A stretch of DNA of 64,000 nt from Liolophura sinensis (GCF_032854445.1 NW_027017954.1:124001-188000), one strand, 5' to 3'. Shown: positions 39,701 through 44,220, counted from the stretch's first letter. Program-made: numbers and translations. The notes: a model not told the origin generated them from the sequence alone.

Positions 39701-40813
39701 GGCATTCGAGGTATTAAATATTTTAAGCGATTTACAATGATTCATAGATTTTACTATTACAAAATGATCGTTAAGAACAAAGAATGTAGCATATTTCTAA
39801 AAGCGAATCAGCGCAGATACAGAAGATACATTACAGATACATTAGACAAACCTGATAAACTCAACTGTGAAAGGCCACCCTACTTGTATGTAAGCCAACA
39901 AACCTAACGAAAAGATGAGAAATTAGCCGTAAATTAATGTCATATGTATAATATAAATTATACATATCATAAACGATCATGTGGTGAGTGCGCATTACTT
40001 GCTTTTAAGATTGATGATGAAGAAATACAGGCTTACGTGTATGATTAAAATAATATATGCCCCGATTGTACCCAGGGATGGCGTGACAAAGAGTGGGTTG
40101 TTCTGTGTGGTTTGGACTGTGCTAGAAAGACTGAAGGTTGACCAGAACGTCAATATCCTACAGACTATAAAGCAGATGAGGAACAACAGACCGGAGATTA
40201 TAACAGATGTGGTATGATTACTTATAACATTATTAAACAGATAACTATATCAGTGTCATTTTCGTATAATGCATATGAGTGACAGTCTTCCTTTTAATGA
40301 TGTACTAATGCTGGTACCATTGCTAAACGTGGACCTCTAAATGGACCACAGTACTTCTAATTATCAAATAAAAATAACACAAATATAATTATGCCCTTAC
40401 GCGTATGAGTCTATTTCAATGCTCAGTGACTTCTGGAGAAAGAAAAGGATCATGCGTCGACTGATTAATGTCTTCATGCTGAATATGGTGTAAATGCATT
40501 TAGAATTTGAGTGTCAAAAAATCAGAAACTCATGTGCTTCAAACATTATGCTTGTCATTTACCATCTGTTATCTTTAGACTTTACCCTATTTTAGGGTCA
40601 TCTTGCTTACCATTTGCCATCTGTCTTTTTTTTCGCCCTCATCTACCCCATTTATGGTCAGATTGCTTACCATTTACCATATGTCTTTTTCATCCTTTAC
40701 CCTTTTTTTAGGGTCAGCTTAACTTCATCCACCAGGTCGTTTTGGGATATCTGGACAACTTCCAAACCTACGCTAATTTCAGACCAATGACAACAGATTT
40801 GGAGGCGATGTAA
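560..40813 (+). CDS. EGF-repeat receptor-type protein tyrosine phosphatase (multi-exon gene, 5' end outside window)
   Basis: This gene encodes a single-pass receptor that should remove phosphate from tyrosines of cytoplasmic targets under control of an extracellular EGF-repeat rod. The exons seen, in order, are: EGF-type exons at 560, 2442, 3744, 4995, 6434, 7497 (broken), 9126 (broken), 16024 and 17380; a transmembrane exon at 17992; juxtamembrane exons at 19828 and 20280; D1 exons from 20842 to 29214; and D2 exons from 29605 to the stop at 40811-40813. Exon phases match at nearly all joins, which supports one gene. D1 has the WPD loop, HCSAGIGRTG and the QTQ loop. D2 has HCRDGVTKSG and no WPD, so it is probably inactive. 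No start codon or signal peptide is visible, so the gene begins upstream. Four one-base lesions (about 7530, 9151, 22823 and 24330) break the reading frame. They may be real decay or assembly errors. The nearest vertebrate receptor class cannot be named with certainty. Confidence 0.85.
710..940 (+). repeat. Degenerate tandem copies of exon 1's 3' end and splice donor
   Basis: About three diverged copies of the exon end (AAGATGTGATGCTGGCTACATG-like) plus the start of the intron (GTGTAGGATTCAGTA-like) follow each other at roughly 70-80 bp spacing. Some copies keep a donor-like GTAAGT or GTATGT. The same repeats are seen after the duplicate exon at 47756-48000, so they predate that duplication. 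Confidence 0.6.
941..2441. other. Intron with no further gene
   Basis: I see no supported exon. About 1008-1732 has no counterpart in the duplicate at 48.05 kb. It is therefore either an insertion here or a deletion there. Confidence 0.5.
2442..2588 (+). CDS. EGF-like exon 2 of the RPTP gene
   Basis: 147 nt, phase 1-1, between a gcgacaag acceptor and a gtcagt donor. It encodes a domain beginning CDAGTYGHDCNETCGSC and ending PGYSGLKCKTG with eight cysteines. It is the first member of a tandem exon family (2442, 3744, 4995, 6434). A broken duplicate lies at 48686. Confidence 0.85.
3744..3890 (+). CDS. EGF-like exon 3 of the RPTP gene
   Basis: 147 nt, phase 1-1, after a gaattaag acceptor and before a gtgagt donor. 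Eight cysteines (CEAGKYGYACNETCGSC at the start). It is nearly the same as exons 4 and 5. Confidence 0.85.
4995..5141 (+). CDS. EGF-like exon 4 of the RPTP gene
   Basis: 147 nt, phase 1-1, with the same acceptor and donor types as exon 3. The Cys pattern is intact and the frame is open from border to border. Confidence 0.85.
6434..6580 (+). CDS. EGF-like exon 5 of the RPTP gene
   Basis: 147 nt, phase 1-1, after gaattaag and before gtgaga. It is the last intact member of the tandem unit. Its downstream intron diverges from the earlier units. Confidence 0.85.
7497..7666 (+). pseudogene. EGF-like exon 6, frameshifted
   Basis: After a cttcag acceptor the frame opens as CDNGTYELNCSK. The remaining EGF consensus (GSCVEGPSACNTSSGLCP onward) is in another frame, so one base appears missing near 7530. 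One conserved Cys codon is also replaced (ATC). No clear donor follows; GTAAAG at about 7667 is the best candidate. The last part of this exon (from 7586) recurs at 14189. Confidence 0.6.
7762..7960 (-). mobile_element. SINE1 copy, 5' truncated
   Basis: Reverse complement of the SINE1 body and tail. It has the AAATAAATAAG-like end, the GTACGGCGTAAAACACCAA core and the GGCCGTACGTGGGAAGGT box. It is interrupted by a run of G at 7842-7858. The same insertion is shared by copy B at 14362. Confidence 0.75.
8273..8342 (+). mobile_element. SINE2 3' tail fragment with target-site duplication
   Basis: A 70-bp SINE2 3' end (CATATGACTGAAAAATTGTTG, GTACGACG, then CACT repeats) is flanked by CATGCACCTGT at 8262-8272 and 8343-8353. 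Copy B has a single CATGCACCTGT and no insert. This is a clean 5'-truncated retroposition event after the duplication. Confidence 0.85.
9126..9283 (+). pseudogene. EGF-like exon 7, copy A, frameshifted
   Basis: Identical in layout to 16024-16182 but one G shorter (GGGCGGGACTG against GGGCGGGGACTG), so the frame breaks after ECANGFWGG. Acceptor tttcag and donor gtgagt are kept. If included in the mRNA it would shift the reading frame. Confidence 0.75.
9697..10400 (-). repeat. 3' LTR of the Gmr1-like element
   Basis: About 704 bp bounded on the minus strand by TGTTATGTGC at the start and GTCGTAACA at the end, the expected TG...CA termini with TGTTA/TAACA inverted ends. A polypurine tract (TGAAGGGTGGGG on the minus strand, 10401-10412) lies just inside. 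No second LTR is found in the window. Confidence 0.75.
10217..10224 (-). promoter_or_regulatory. Likely TATA box of the LTR promoter
   Basis: TATATAAG on the minus strand lies in the LTR, about 180 bp from its 5' edge. AATAAA sequences on the same strand at 9805-9810 and 9790-9795 would fit the poly(A) signal. The roles are inferred from position. Confidence 0.5.
10401..10412 (-). other. Polypurine tract
   Basis: Minus-strand TGAAGGGTGGGG directly precedes the LTR's TGTTATG. This is the expected priming site for plus-strand DNA synthesis in an LTR element. Confidence 0.65.
10520..10985 (-). pseudogene. RNase H part of pol, fused to a remnant before RT
   Basis: The frame shows a lead-in typical of the region before RT (HLFPDVPTRTDVV). 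It then passes directly into RNase H sequence (SAVLLQED, DHPVCFFSRK, VNTDHNPLVFL), and the end (NVIADCLSRV) is in another frame up to 10520. The RT catalytic block with its YxDD motif is absent, as is the first RNase H Asp segment. This looks like an internal deletion joined near 10865. Confidence 0.7.
11150..12468 (-). pseudogene. Integrase of the Gmr1-like element, several frameshifts
   Basis: The N-terminal zinc-binding part (AHEMPLAGHLGVNKTYYRI, then CKSCH) is at about 12040-12190. The catalytic core follows with IDCVG (about 11950), QSDQGSNF (about 11755-11782) and HPESQGAIERF (about 11660-11690). The C-terminal GPY/F module RYFGPYVV is at about 11240. The pieces lie in different frames, so the enzyme is broken. 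Integrase would insert the element's DNA copy into the host genome. Confidence 0.75.
12444..13133 (-). pseudogene. Protease region of pol
   Basis: A 229-residue open stretch overlaps the end of gag in another frame. It carries LRDTGAFQSLLL, the aspartic protease active-site motif (D-T-G), at about 12870-12905. A later block (LPFKGIHLLLGNDLAGDK) matches the flap-to-C-terminal region of retroelement proteases. It would process the gag-pol product. Confidence 0.7.
13049..13945 (-). CDS. Gag capsid and zinc knuckle (SCAN-like capsid)
   Basis: An open frame of nearly 300 codons runs from just after an in-frame TAG (13946-13948). It shows a capsid-like helical region with LVPEAYRQKFRNF and a following block whose layout resembles SCAN domains, then a basic linker and the zinc knuckle CNFCRKPGHIISNC (CX2CX4HX4C) at about 13130-13180. 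Gag assembles the particle and the knuckle binds RNA. The true N-terminus lies beyond the stop, in the coiled-coil part. Confidence 0.75.
   Translation of the reverse strand, partial: SEIESRKLEGDRSGLSFSDIPPKFDVARNIRLVPQFRETNADKYFLQFEKIAQNLEWPKTFWTTLLQSALTGKAMDIYTELSTEQAADYDFVKDVILKRYELVPEAYRQKFRNFEKRDQTYIEFARQKEQLFERWCYAKSVDNNYEKLKQIILIEDFKRCINDDVRTFIEDKEADTLEAAATMADTYTVKHKVSFQKKPSTFRKPQPFSSGSFDSNSGPPKQAQNFDKSGDQRRPVNSNTTHRRSDHTFTDRQFSRVTCNFCRKPGHIISNCYALNRRQEQRVAPSLLVCVLLLESLT
13946..14188 (-). pseudogene. N-terminal coiled-coil of gag, truncated
   Basis: It is in the same frame as gag but separated by one TAG at 13946-13948. It is a run of 9-residue repeats (KEKENERLF type, 27 bp each) that should form a charged coiled coil. 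At 14188 the coding sequence stops abruptly in EGF-exon sequence, so the gag start is lost. Confidence 0.65.
14362..14571 (-). mobile_element. SINE1 copy, 5' truncated (duplicate of 7762)
   Basis: Same insertion as in copy A, here with a short G run. It shows that the SINE was in place before the duplication. Confidence 0.75.
14963..15328 (-). mobile_element. SINE2, full length, with target-site duplication
   Basis: Flanked by TGAAAATAAT at 14953-14962 and 15329-15338. Copy A has the empty site. On the minus strand it starts with a tRNA-like head (GATAGCACAGTTGGTAGAGCG as A box, with a B-box-like segment after GGGACCGG). Its body contains CCGTATCAGTATAATGGCTC, and its tail has CATATGACTGAAAAATTG and a CACT-rich end. 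This is the best-defined SINE2 in the window, 366 bp. Confidence 0.9.
16024..16182 (+). CDS. EGF-like exon 7, copy B, intact
   Basis: 159 nt, phase 1-1, between tttcag and gtgagt. It encodes an eight-Cys domain beginning ECANGFWGGDCALECGNC and ending YTDITCL. It is the working counterpart of the frameshifted exon at 9126. Confidence 0.85.
16955..17310. mobile_element. MITE-like element, copy 1
   Basis: The two ends are long imperfect inverted repeats: AGATTTTT at the left, AAAAATCT at the right, and inner arms with GGAACTCTGACATC and GACGTCAGAGTTCC. It matches a second copy at 44590-44945. No coding region is seen. It lies in the intron just before EGF exon 8. Confidence 0.65.
17380..17511 (+). 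CDS. EGF-like exon 8 of the RPTP gene (membrane-proximal)
   Basis: 132 nt, phase 1-1, between ctcccttag and gtacat. It encodes CESGSWGDNCSQQCNQGC, CNITNGLC, then a closing CPDGFVDDNCKG. It is the last ectodomain exon before the membrane helix. Confidence 0.85.
17721..17954 (+). mobile_element. SINE1 copy, nearly full
   Basis: It has the tRNA-like head (GGGCTCCGTGGCTCA, GTCGCTGTGAGCTCAAGTCC), the body and the tail with GTACGGCGTAAAACACCAATC and A-rich end. G runs precede it. It sits between EGF exon 8 and the membrane exon. Confidence 0.8.
17992..18091 (+). CDS. Transmembrane exon of the RPTP gene
   Basis: 100 nt, phase 1 to 2, after gtcattacag and before gtaatt. It encodes about 22 hydrophobic residues (GVLVACAVVVAVIIIY) after a short extracellular stalk and ends in the basic start of the cytoplasmic side (R/R from the next exon). 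Confidence 0.85.
18092..19827. other. Intron, no gene seen
   Basis: Only a weak tRNA-like stretch at about 18231-18345 (TAGTTCAGTGG and GGTCGCGGGTCAA) hints at another SINE head. Poly-C runs occur at about 19167-19181. No exon is supported. Confidence 0.5.
19828..19931 (+). CDS. Cytoplasmic juxtamembrane exon
   Basis: 104 nt, phase 2 to 1, after tttgatcag and before gtaaga. It begins with a basic stretch (RRRHPSTSK), as expected just inside the membrane, and continues with an acidic, polar linker (DIQPDVEDQQSN). Confidence 0.8.
20280..20434 (+). CDS. Juxtamembrane wedge exon before D1
   Basis: 155 nt, phase 1 to 0. An acidic linker leads to YENHLSTSVPVEEFWDYIQ and then EKMAADGFKAEFA, the helical lead-in common before receptor phosphatase domains. 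Confidence 0.85.
20607..20690 (+). mobile_element. SINE1 tail fragment, degenerate
   Basis: Contains GGTTTCCTCCCAGCATTATG and the adjoining tail, diverged and missing the A-rich end. Confidence 0.5.
20842..20929 (+). CDS. PTP domain D1, exon a (KSRYKN)
   Basis: 88 nt, phase 0 to 1, after ttttgttag and before gtaagc. Encodes EFPAGLHAKAEVANLP and KAKSRYKNLVA, the pTyr-recognition loop region (usually KNRYKN). Confidence 0.85.
21977..22053 (+). CDS. PTP domain D1, exon b (YDHSRV)
   Basis: 77 nt, phase 1 to 0, after a strong pyrimidine tract and before gtaaga. Encodes YDHSRVVLRLHGPNDKSDYI and then NACYID, well-conserved D1 core. Confidence 0.88.
22823..22858 (+). CDS. PTP domain D1, exon c (frame join off by one)
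   Basis: This short exon of 36 nt should encode GYNQPKKFIASQ, the motif after YID. The frame fits only if one more G stands at its start. As written, the join from the previous phase-0 exon is out by one. Its end joins the next exon correctly. Either a base is lost next to the acceptor or the assembly lacks a G. Confidence 0.7.
23531..23628 (+). CDS. PTP domain D1, exon d (MLWEQNVGKIVMVTN)
   Basis: 98 nt, phase 1 to 0, after tcttcacag. Encodes GPTDLIINDFMRMLWEQN and IVMVTNLIEATK, a hallmark stretch of classical tyrosine phosphatases. Confidence 0.88.
23777..23947. repeat. Long inverted repeat (hairpin)
   Basis: Arms of about 70 bp: GGTAACATAACTTG, ATATATGGATCACAACTTCT and CGTTTCGGTATAGG on the left, with the reverse complement CCTATACCGAAACG, AGAAGTTGTGATCCATATAT and TTATGTTATCC on the right. 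About 30 bases separate them. It lies in the intron after exon d. Confidence 0.75.
24267..24393 (+). CDS. PTP domain D1, exon e (one-base insertion)
   Basis: 127 nt after ttttag and before gtaggt. The first part reads MKCKQYWPSEGCSRFGVIEV. One extra C in ACCCC (about 24330) then shifts the frame away from LHDEEIYANYAIRTLELSH. With one C fewer it would be 126 nt and phase 0, matching its neighbours. Its 3' end seeds the minisatellite that follows. Confidence 0.75.
24394..26160 (+). repeat. Minisatellite made of exon e's 3' end plus donor
   Basis: Units of about 60-75 bp, often in pairs, repeat ACAATTAGAACACTGG and GAGTCACACTAAG followed by intron start sequence (GGTCTGATCGACA). This matches the last 33 bases of exon e and the first bases of its intron. 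Many units still encode TIRTLVLSHTK in frame, and some keep the GTAGGT donor (about 25023, 25893 and 26022). Confidence 0.85.
26332..26507 (-). mobile_element. SINE1 copy (inverted pair, left member)
   Basis: Tail with A/T-rich end at the left and body boxes toward the right. Abuts another SINE1 in the opposite direction at 26508. Confidence 0.7.
26508..26757 (+). mobile_element. SINE1 copy (inverted pair, right member)
   Basis: Head from TTAGCACGCTAGCGC through the GTCGCTGTGAGTACAAGTCC box to a GTACGACGTAAAC tail. Head to head with the copy at 26332-26507. Confidence 0.7.
26956..27107 (+). CDS. PTP domain D1, exon f (WPD loop)
   Basis: 152 nt, phase 0 to 2, after ctcctcag and before gtaggc. 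Encodes KILKQFHFSAWPDHGAP, with the general-acid Asp of the WPD loop, and ends GPIIVHC. The catalytic Cys is thus the last full codon, and the P-loop continues in the next exon. Confidence 0.92.
27108..28312. other. Intron, one SINE1, no gene seen
   Basis: Apart from the SINE1 at 27602-27846 nothing is supported. The sequence is AT-rich. Confidence 0.5.
27602..27846 (+). mobile_element. SINE1, close to full length
   Basis: Best head in the window: GGCCTCCGTGGCTCAGTTGG with A-box similarity and GTGAGTTCAAGTCC as a B-box-like part. Then the CGTGGGTTTCC body and the GTACGGCGTTAAACACCAATC tail with AAATAAATAAAT. Confidence 0.88.
28313..28448 (+). CDS. PTP domain D1, exon g (P-loop and Q-loop)
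   Basis: 136 nt, phase 2 to 0, after cttggaacag and before gtacaa. Joined to exon f it gives HCSAGIGRTG, the intact P-loop with the catalytic Cys and Arg. It ends RQQRVNMVQTQ, the Q-loop. D1 therefore has all classical catalytic residues. Confidence 0.92.
29065..29214 (+). CDS. PTP D1-D2 linker exon
   Basis: 150 nt, phase 0 to 0, starting right after aaccag with EQYEFLHAALGEALEF, the end of D1, then the linker to D2. I chose this acceptor over the cag at 29017-29019 because only this one continues QTQ-EQY in frame. Confidence 0.85.
29296..29459 (+). mobile_element. Two SINE1 tail fragments in tandem
   Basis: CCCACCATAATGCTGGCC and GTACGGCGTAAAACAG at 29296-29382, then a second, weaker tail (GTGAAATATTCGTGAATATGG) to 29459. 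Confidence 0.6.
29605..29704 (+). CDS. PTP domain D2, exon a
   Basis: 100 nt, phase 0 to 1, after ccgttttag and before gtaagt. Encodes VLRELSQPANKMQVESAR and KNRYSKFLA, the D2 counterpart of the KNRY loop. Confidence 0.85.
30690..30763 (+). CDS. PTP domain D2, exon b
   Basis: 74 nt, phase 1 to 0, after tgtttcag and before gtaagg. Encodes CRPYLSTPVSDCNDYINAVY, the D2 counterpart of SDYINA. Confidence 0.85.
30920..31240 (-). mobile_element. SINE2 copy, head missing
   Basis: Tail (GTGCTTGGGGTTTAACGTCG) at the left and body (CATTATACTGATACGG) to the head end at ACCGCTCCCG. Flanks GTGGTAAAGAG and GTGGGAAAGAA may be a decayed target duplication. Confidence 0.75.
31491..31757 (+). mobile_element. 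SINE1, full length
   Basis: GCCTCCGTGGCTCAC head, body with CCCGGTTTCCTCCCACC, GTACG-like tail and AAATAAATAAAT end. Flanks CATCCACTGG and CATCGACTGT suggest a decayed target duplication. Confidence 0.85.
32367..32496 (-). mobile_element. SINE1 3' part
   Basis: Tail and body (GCCAGCACTATGGTGGGAG) in reverse, cut off where the SINE2 at 32497 begins. One SINE inserted into the other, or a junction between them. Confidence 0.7.
32497..32853 (+). mobile_element. SINE2, full length
   Basis: Head GATAACACAGTTGGTAGAGC and CGGGACCGGTAGATCC, body GTATCAGTATAATGGC, tail CATATGACTGAAAAATTG and GTACGATGTTAAACCCC with CACT-rich end. Confidence 0.88.
33081..33215 (+). CDS. PTP domain D2, exon c
   Basis: 135 nt, phase 0 to 0, after ttacttgtag and before gtaggt. 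Encodes GYKQKRGFILTQTPLPNTV and DFWRLVYDHKVSTIIMLDR, normal D2 core. Its end KTGDK plus donor seeds the next minisatellite. Confidence 0.88.
33216..33974 (+). repeat. Minisatellite from exon c's 3' end plus donor, older part
   Basis: Diverged units of about 60-65 bp with CAGGGGATAAGGTAGGTAG-like starts and TTGTGCACATAA-like middles. The first bases equal the end of the D2 exon and its donor, and some units keep AAGGTAGG. Confidence 0.8.
33975..34935 (+). mobile_element. SINE2 split by another insertion
   Basis: A SINE2 5' part (TCCGCTTCCGTGCGGTAGATC to CTTGCCTTCGGTAAAGC, about 33975-34078) and a 3' part (CAGATAAAAGAGCGGTGG to the CACT repeats, about 34745-34935) are separated by some 660 bp of other sequence. 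The SINE itself lies inside the minisatellite. Confidence 0.7.
34330..34610 (-). pseudogene. MADF/SANT-like remnant of a possible PIF/Harbinger transposon
   Basis: On the minus strand, IIKWTDELENKLIDICRL followed by CLYDTSSK resembles the start of the MADF/SANT-like DNA-binding domain that accompanies PIF/Harbinger transposases. The rest (YDVHGECRKVG onward) is in another frame. It lies inside the split SINE2. The class is a guess from this short motif. Confidence 0.4.
34936..35830 (+). repeat. Minisatellite, homogeneous part (about 62-bp units)
   Basis: Some twelve or more nearly identical units: ATAAGTAGGTAATGTGTCAC, then ATTGAAAGTTGTGCACATTA, then TGGAAGGCCCCCAAAACAGA. They continue the array at 33216 but are far more uniform, so they spread more recently. 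Confidence 0.88.
36559..36681 (+). CDS. PTP domain D2, exon d
   Basis: 123 nt, phase 0 to 0, after gcgcacag and before gtaaag. Encodes NVGVYWTDKKETFNPFEVEV and a following acidic stretch ending YELSHKDK. It corresponds to the YWP region of D1. Confidence 0.85.
37260..37517 (+). mobile_element. SINE1, full length, diverged
   Basis: GGGCCTCCGTGGCCG head, GTGAGTTCAAGTCC box, TTTCCTCCCACCATCG body and AAATAAATAAAT end. Confidence 0.8.
38404..38519 (-). mobile_element. SINE1 3' part
   Basis: Tail TGGTGTTTTACGCCGTACTC and body to about CCCAGGGGATACCC. The head is absent. Confidence 0.7.
39098..39246 (+). CDS. PTP domain D2, exon e (no WPD)
   Basis: 149 nt, phase 0 to 2, after atttccag and before gttagc. 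The WPD-loop position reads FRCPFFTSEPTLETIP, so the general-acid Asp is missing. It ends GPVLVHC. Confidence 0.88.
40076..40211 (+). CDS. PTP domain D2, exon f (degenerate P-loop)
   Basis: 136 nt, phase 2 to 0, after tacccag and before gtatga. Joined to exon e it gives HCRDGVTKSG instead of HCSAGxGRTG. Cys is kept, but the catalytic Arg is Lys and the loop Ser is Arg. This fits an inactive, regulatory D2. Confidence 0.9.
40577..40711 (+). repeat. Tandem copies of the last exon's acceptor
   Basis: Three units about 60 bp apart share TTTACCC, TTTTAGGGTCA and CTTGCTTACCATTTACCAT. The third is the real acceptor (AG at 40710-40711). The first keeps AG followed by GGTCA at 40594-40600, so it could act as a decoy. 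Confidence 0.7.
40712..40813 (+). CDS. PTP domain D2, last coding exon and stop
   Basis: Phase 0 start after ttttttag. Encodes GQLNFIHQVVLGYLDNFQTY and a short tail ending LEAM, then TAA. QLNFIHQVVLGYL is the usual D2 C-terminal helix region. Confidence 0.88.
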   Translation, partial: GQLNFIHQVVLGYLDNFQTYANFRPMTTDLEAM

Positions 40814-40994
40814 AATAAGTTCAGCAAAGATTCCACTAATAGTTTCTACGCTATGACTGGATTAATCAAAACTGTTTCTTATTTCCATTCGCCAGACTTG
40901 CTGTGGCCTCAGTGCTGTATATTTGTGTAACTTTATGCCATAACTGATGAGCTTTTATGTCAATGGTTTGTCACTGTTGATTCTGTTGGTGTTG

Positions 40995-41000
40995 ATTAAA
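40995..41000 (+). terminator. Possible poly(A) signal of the RPTP gene
   Basis: ATTAAA about 180 bp after the stop, followed by GT-rich sequence. It is the nearest acceptable hexamer, but support is positional only. Confidence 0.3.
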
Positions 41001-41748
41001 ACTGTGTTGTGTTGGGTTTGCTGCTCACTTTGTTGTTGTTGTAAAGGTAGGGGTTTAGGACGAAAAGTGTTGTAACTGTTGTGAAAATGCGTTCAAATCA
41101 TGACTATTGTGTGCTTATTGCTGTAAATATGCTTTGTTCCTGTAACGGTCATTTAGATGATTAAGTTTTTGATTTAATAATGCGGCTTCTAGGTCATGAT
41201 GATAGTGCTATGTTTGGTGTAAATTTACGCTTTTTAGATCATGATGATTGTGTTATTGATTTAGTAATACACTTTTTAGGTCATGATCATAGTGTTTTGA
41301 TTGGTGTAAAGTTACTTTTGTAGGTCGTGATGACTGTGCTGTTGATAAAGTCATGCTAATAGTTATGTTAATGGTGTAACTTTACGGTTTATAGGTCTTT
41401 TTTATGCTTATATTGCTACGAAATTTTCGGGTTTTGATTATTTTTGTTTTTCTCATAAATGTACGATTTTGAATGTTTTATTGATTTGAAACTCTGATTA
41501 TATAACAAATTAGTTATGCCGTCATCACCGTAAATGTATTGCTTAGGTTGAAAGGGGAAGAAAACATAACAATGATGTCAAAATTAGATGGAAGAGCGTT
41601 AAAAGTTATCTGCAAATATGGTCTTACAATATTTTTTTGTATGCTGGGTGTGTGGGACCACCTTTTGGTATTTATCGTTACATAATAATGTGCTAAATAA
41701 GGATGTGATGCCTGTCTAATACATTTACTTGACTTGTTGTTTATATCC

Positions 41749-41897
<149 letters not shown>

Positions 41898-42324
41898 AAT
41901 ATGATCAAAATCCAGGTTGAACACATTTTTTTAGCTGAAAAGACCAAATTCTAGTGCAAATATATTGATTACACCTGTGTTACATCCTCATTTAAAGCAT
42001 TATTACACAAAGACTATATATACCAAAAACTGGTCCAGAATACAAAAAAACATATTTTCCATTTCTCTTTAAAAGAAAAATTTTAAAAAGCACACATTTT
42101 CAACTAACTTTTCGCACTCTTTCATCTTAAGTTGATGTATTTTTTTGTTTTCTCCACCTTCAATTTGTTCAGTTTGTTGCTATTGGTAGACTTGTGCTTT
42201 TATGCCACAGACATATTCTCACATACTTATTATAAACGTTTACTTCTCACAAAGATGTGCATCGTAATTGCTTTATTCGCATTGAAATATATTTTTGATA
42301 CTTAAATTTATTTACAAGAATTTA

Positions 42325-42470
42325 ACGTGGGAAGGTCAGACAACAACCTGCGGATGGCCATGGGTTTCCTGCGGGGCTCTGCCCGGTTTCCTCCCATCAT
42401 AAAACTGTCTAATGTCGCGTAAGTGAAATATTGAGTACGGCGTAAAACACCAAGCAAATACATAAATAAA
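42325..42470 (+). mobile_element. SINE1 3' half
   Basis: From ACGTGGGAAGGTCAGACAAC to GTACGGCGTAAAACACCAAG and an A-rich end. Confidence 0.75.
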
Positions 42471-42891
42471 TATTTACGAGAACAAACCTAGTAAATCCAT
42501 TTAAAATATACAGGTTAGTAATCACTTATTTACCTGTTAGAAGTATGCAATCTTCCTCGTACAATGTTTAGAGCTGTTTAAAAATTCGTTTGAAAGACTC
42601 CTATCATTTTGGATATCTAGCATATCTTTGACATTTCTTAGACACAGTGTGTTGTGTGACGATTTTATATTATTTACAACAAGTAAAGGTTTTGCGAAAT
42701 TTAAAGCCACTGGGGTTAGTCATGCTGGATGAGATGTTATTGATATAAAGGTGAGGTGTTTTTAGTCCTGGCGATTTTTTTATTGTTGTAATGTCACACT
42801 GTATAGAGCATGTTGTGTCTGTTGTTATTGCAGTAAAGGCATGGTTATAGGTTGTGCTGGATCCGTTGGTATTGGAGTAAAGACACGGTCT

Positions 42892-43157
42892 TATCTATTT
42901 ATTTATTTGATTGGTGTTTTACGGCGTACTCAAGAATATTTCACTTAAGCAACGGCCGCCTCATTATGGTGGGAAGAAACCGGGCAGAGCCCGGGGAAAC
43001 CCACGACCATCCGCAGGCTGCTGTCAGACCATCCCATGTACGGCCGGAGAGGAAGCCAGCATGAGCTGGACTTGAACTCACAGCGACCGCATTGGTAAAA
43101 GGCCACTGGGTCATTACGCTGCGCTAGCGCGCTAATCAACTCAGCGACAAAGGCCCC
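42892..43157 (-). mobile_element. SINE1, full length, inside the 45-bp minisatellite region
   Basis: Complete tail, body and head (ends at the GGCC of the head). Flanks AGACACGGTCTT and AGACACGCTTTT look like a slightly decayed target duplication. Confidence 0.85.
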
Positions 43158-43199
43158 AGACACGCTTTTGGGCTATGCTGTTCTATTGTTATTGGAGTG

Positions 43200-44220
43200 C
43201 AAGGCACAGTTTTGTGGTCATCTTTATTGCTGTATACGCGGTACAAGTACGGCTTGTGACCATGCTTATTGCTTTGTTATTGCTGTACAGGTGCAGGATT
43301 TTGGTCATGGTTATTGATGTGTTATTGCTGTACAGGTGTGGGATTTAGGTCATTGTTATTGCTTTGTTATTACTGCATAGGTGTGGGATTTAAGTCATAT
43401 TTATAGTGTTTTGTTATTGCTGTCAAGGTGCAGGATTTAGGTCATGGTTATTGATGTGTTATTGCTGTACAGGTGTGGGATTTAGGTCATTGTTATTGCT
43501 TTGTTATTACTGCATAGGTGTGGGATTTAAGTCATATTGATAGTGTTTTGTTATTGCTGTCAAGGTGCAGGATTTTGGTCATGGTTATTGATGTGTTATT
43601 GCTGTACAGGTGTGGGATTTAGGTCATTGTTATTGCTTTGTTATTACTGCATAGGTGTGGGATTTAAGTCATATTGATAGTGTTTTGTTATTGCTGTCAA
43701 GGTGCAGGATTTTGGTCATGGTTATTGATGTGTTATTGCTGTACAGGTGCGGGATTTAGGTCATATTGATAGTGTTTTGTTATTGCTGTCAAGGTGCAGG
43801 ATTTTGGTCATGGTTATTGATGTGTTATTGCTGTACAGGTGCAGGATTTTGGTCATGGTTATTGATGTGTTATTGCTGTACAGGTGCAGGATTTTGGTCA
43901 TGGTTATTGATGTGTTATTGCTGTACAGGTGCAGGATTTAGGTCATTGTTATTACTTTGTTATTACTGCATAGGTGTGGGATTTAGGTCATATTGATAGT
44001 GTTTTGTTATTGCTGTACAGGTGCAGGATTTTGGTCATGGTTATTGATGTGTTATTGCTGTACAGGTGCAGGATTTAGGTCATTGTTATTGCTTTGTTAT
44101 TACTGCATAGGTGTGGGATTTAAGTCATATTGATAGTGTTTTGTTATTGCTGTCAAATTGCAGGATTTAGGTCATGGTTATTGCCTTGTTATTGCTGTGC
44201 AGGATTTAGGTCATGTTGAC
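43200..44220 (+). repeat. 45-bp minisatellite downstream of the RPTP stop
   Basis: Units of about 45 bp (GTTATTGCTGTACAGGTGCA, then GGATTTTGGTCATGGTTATT) are most regular at 43560-44130. Weaker relatives reach back to about 41000. Because 45 is a multiple of three, the repeat gives a spurious open frame of 15-residue repeats; I do not regard it as a protein. Confidence 0.85.

Noticed and set aside
43747-43996. Open frames with 15-residue repeats (DVLLLYRCRILVMVI type)
   Set aside because: Produced by the 45-bp minisatellite, whose length is a multiple of three. No start context or splice support.
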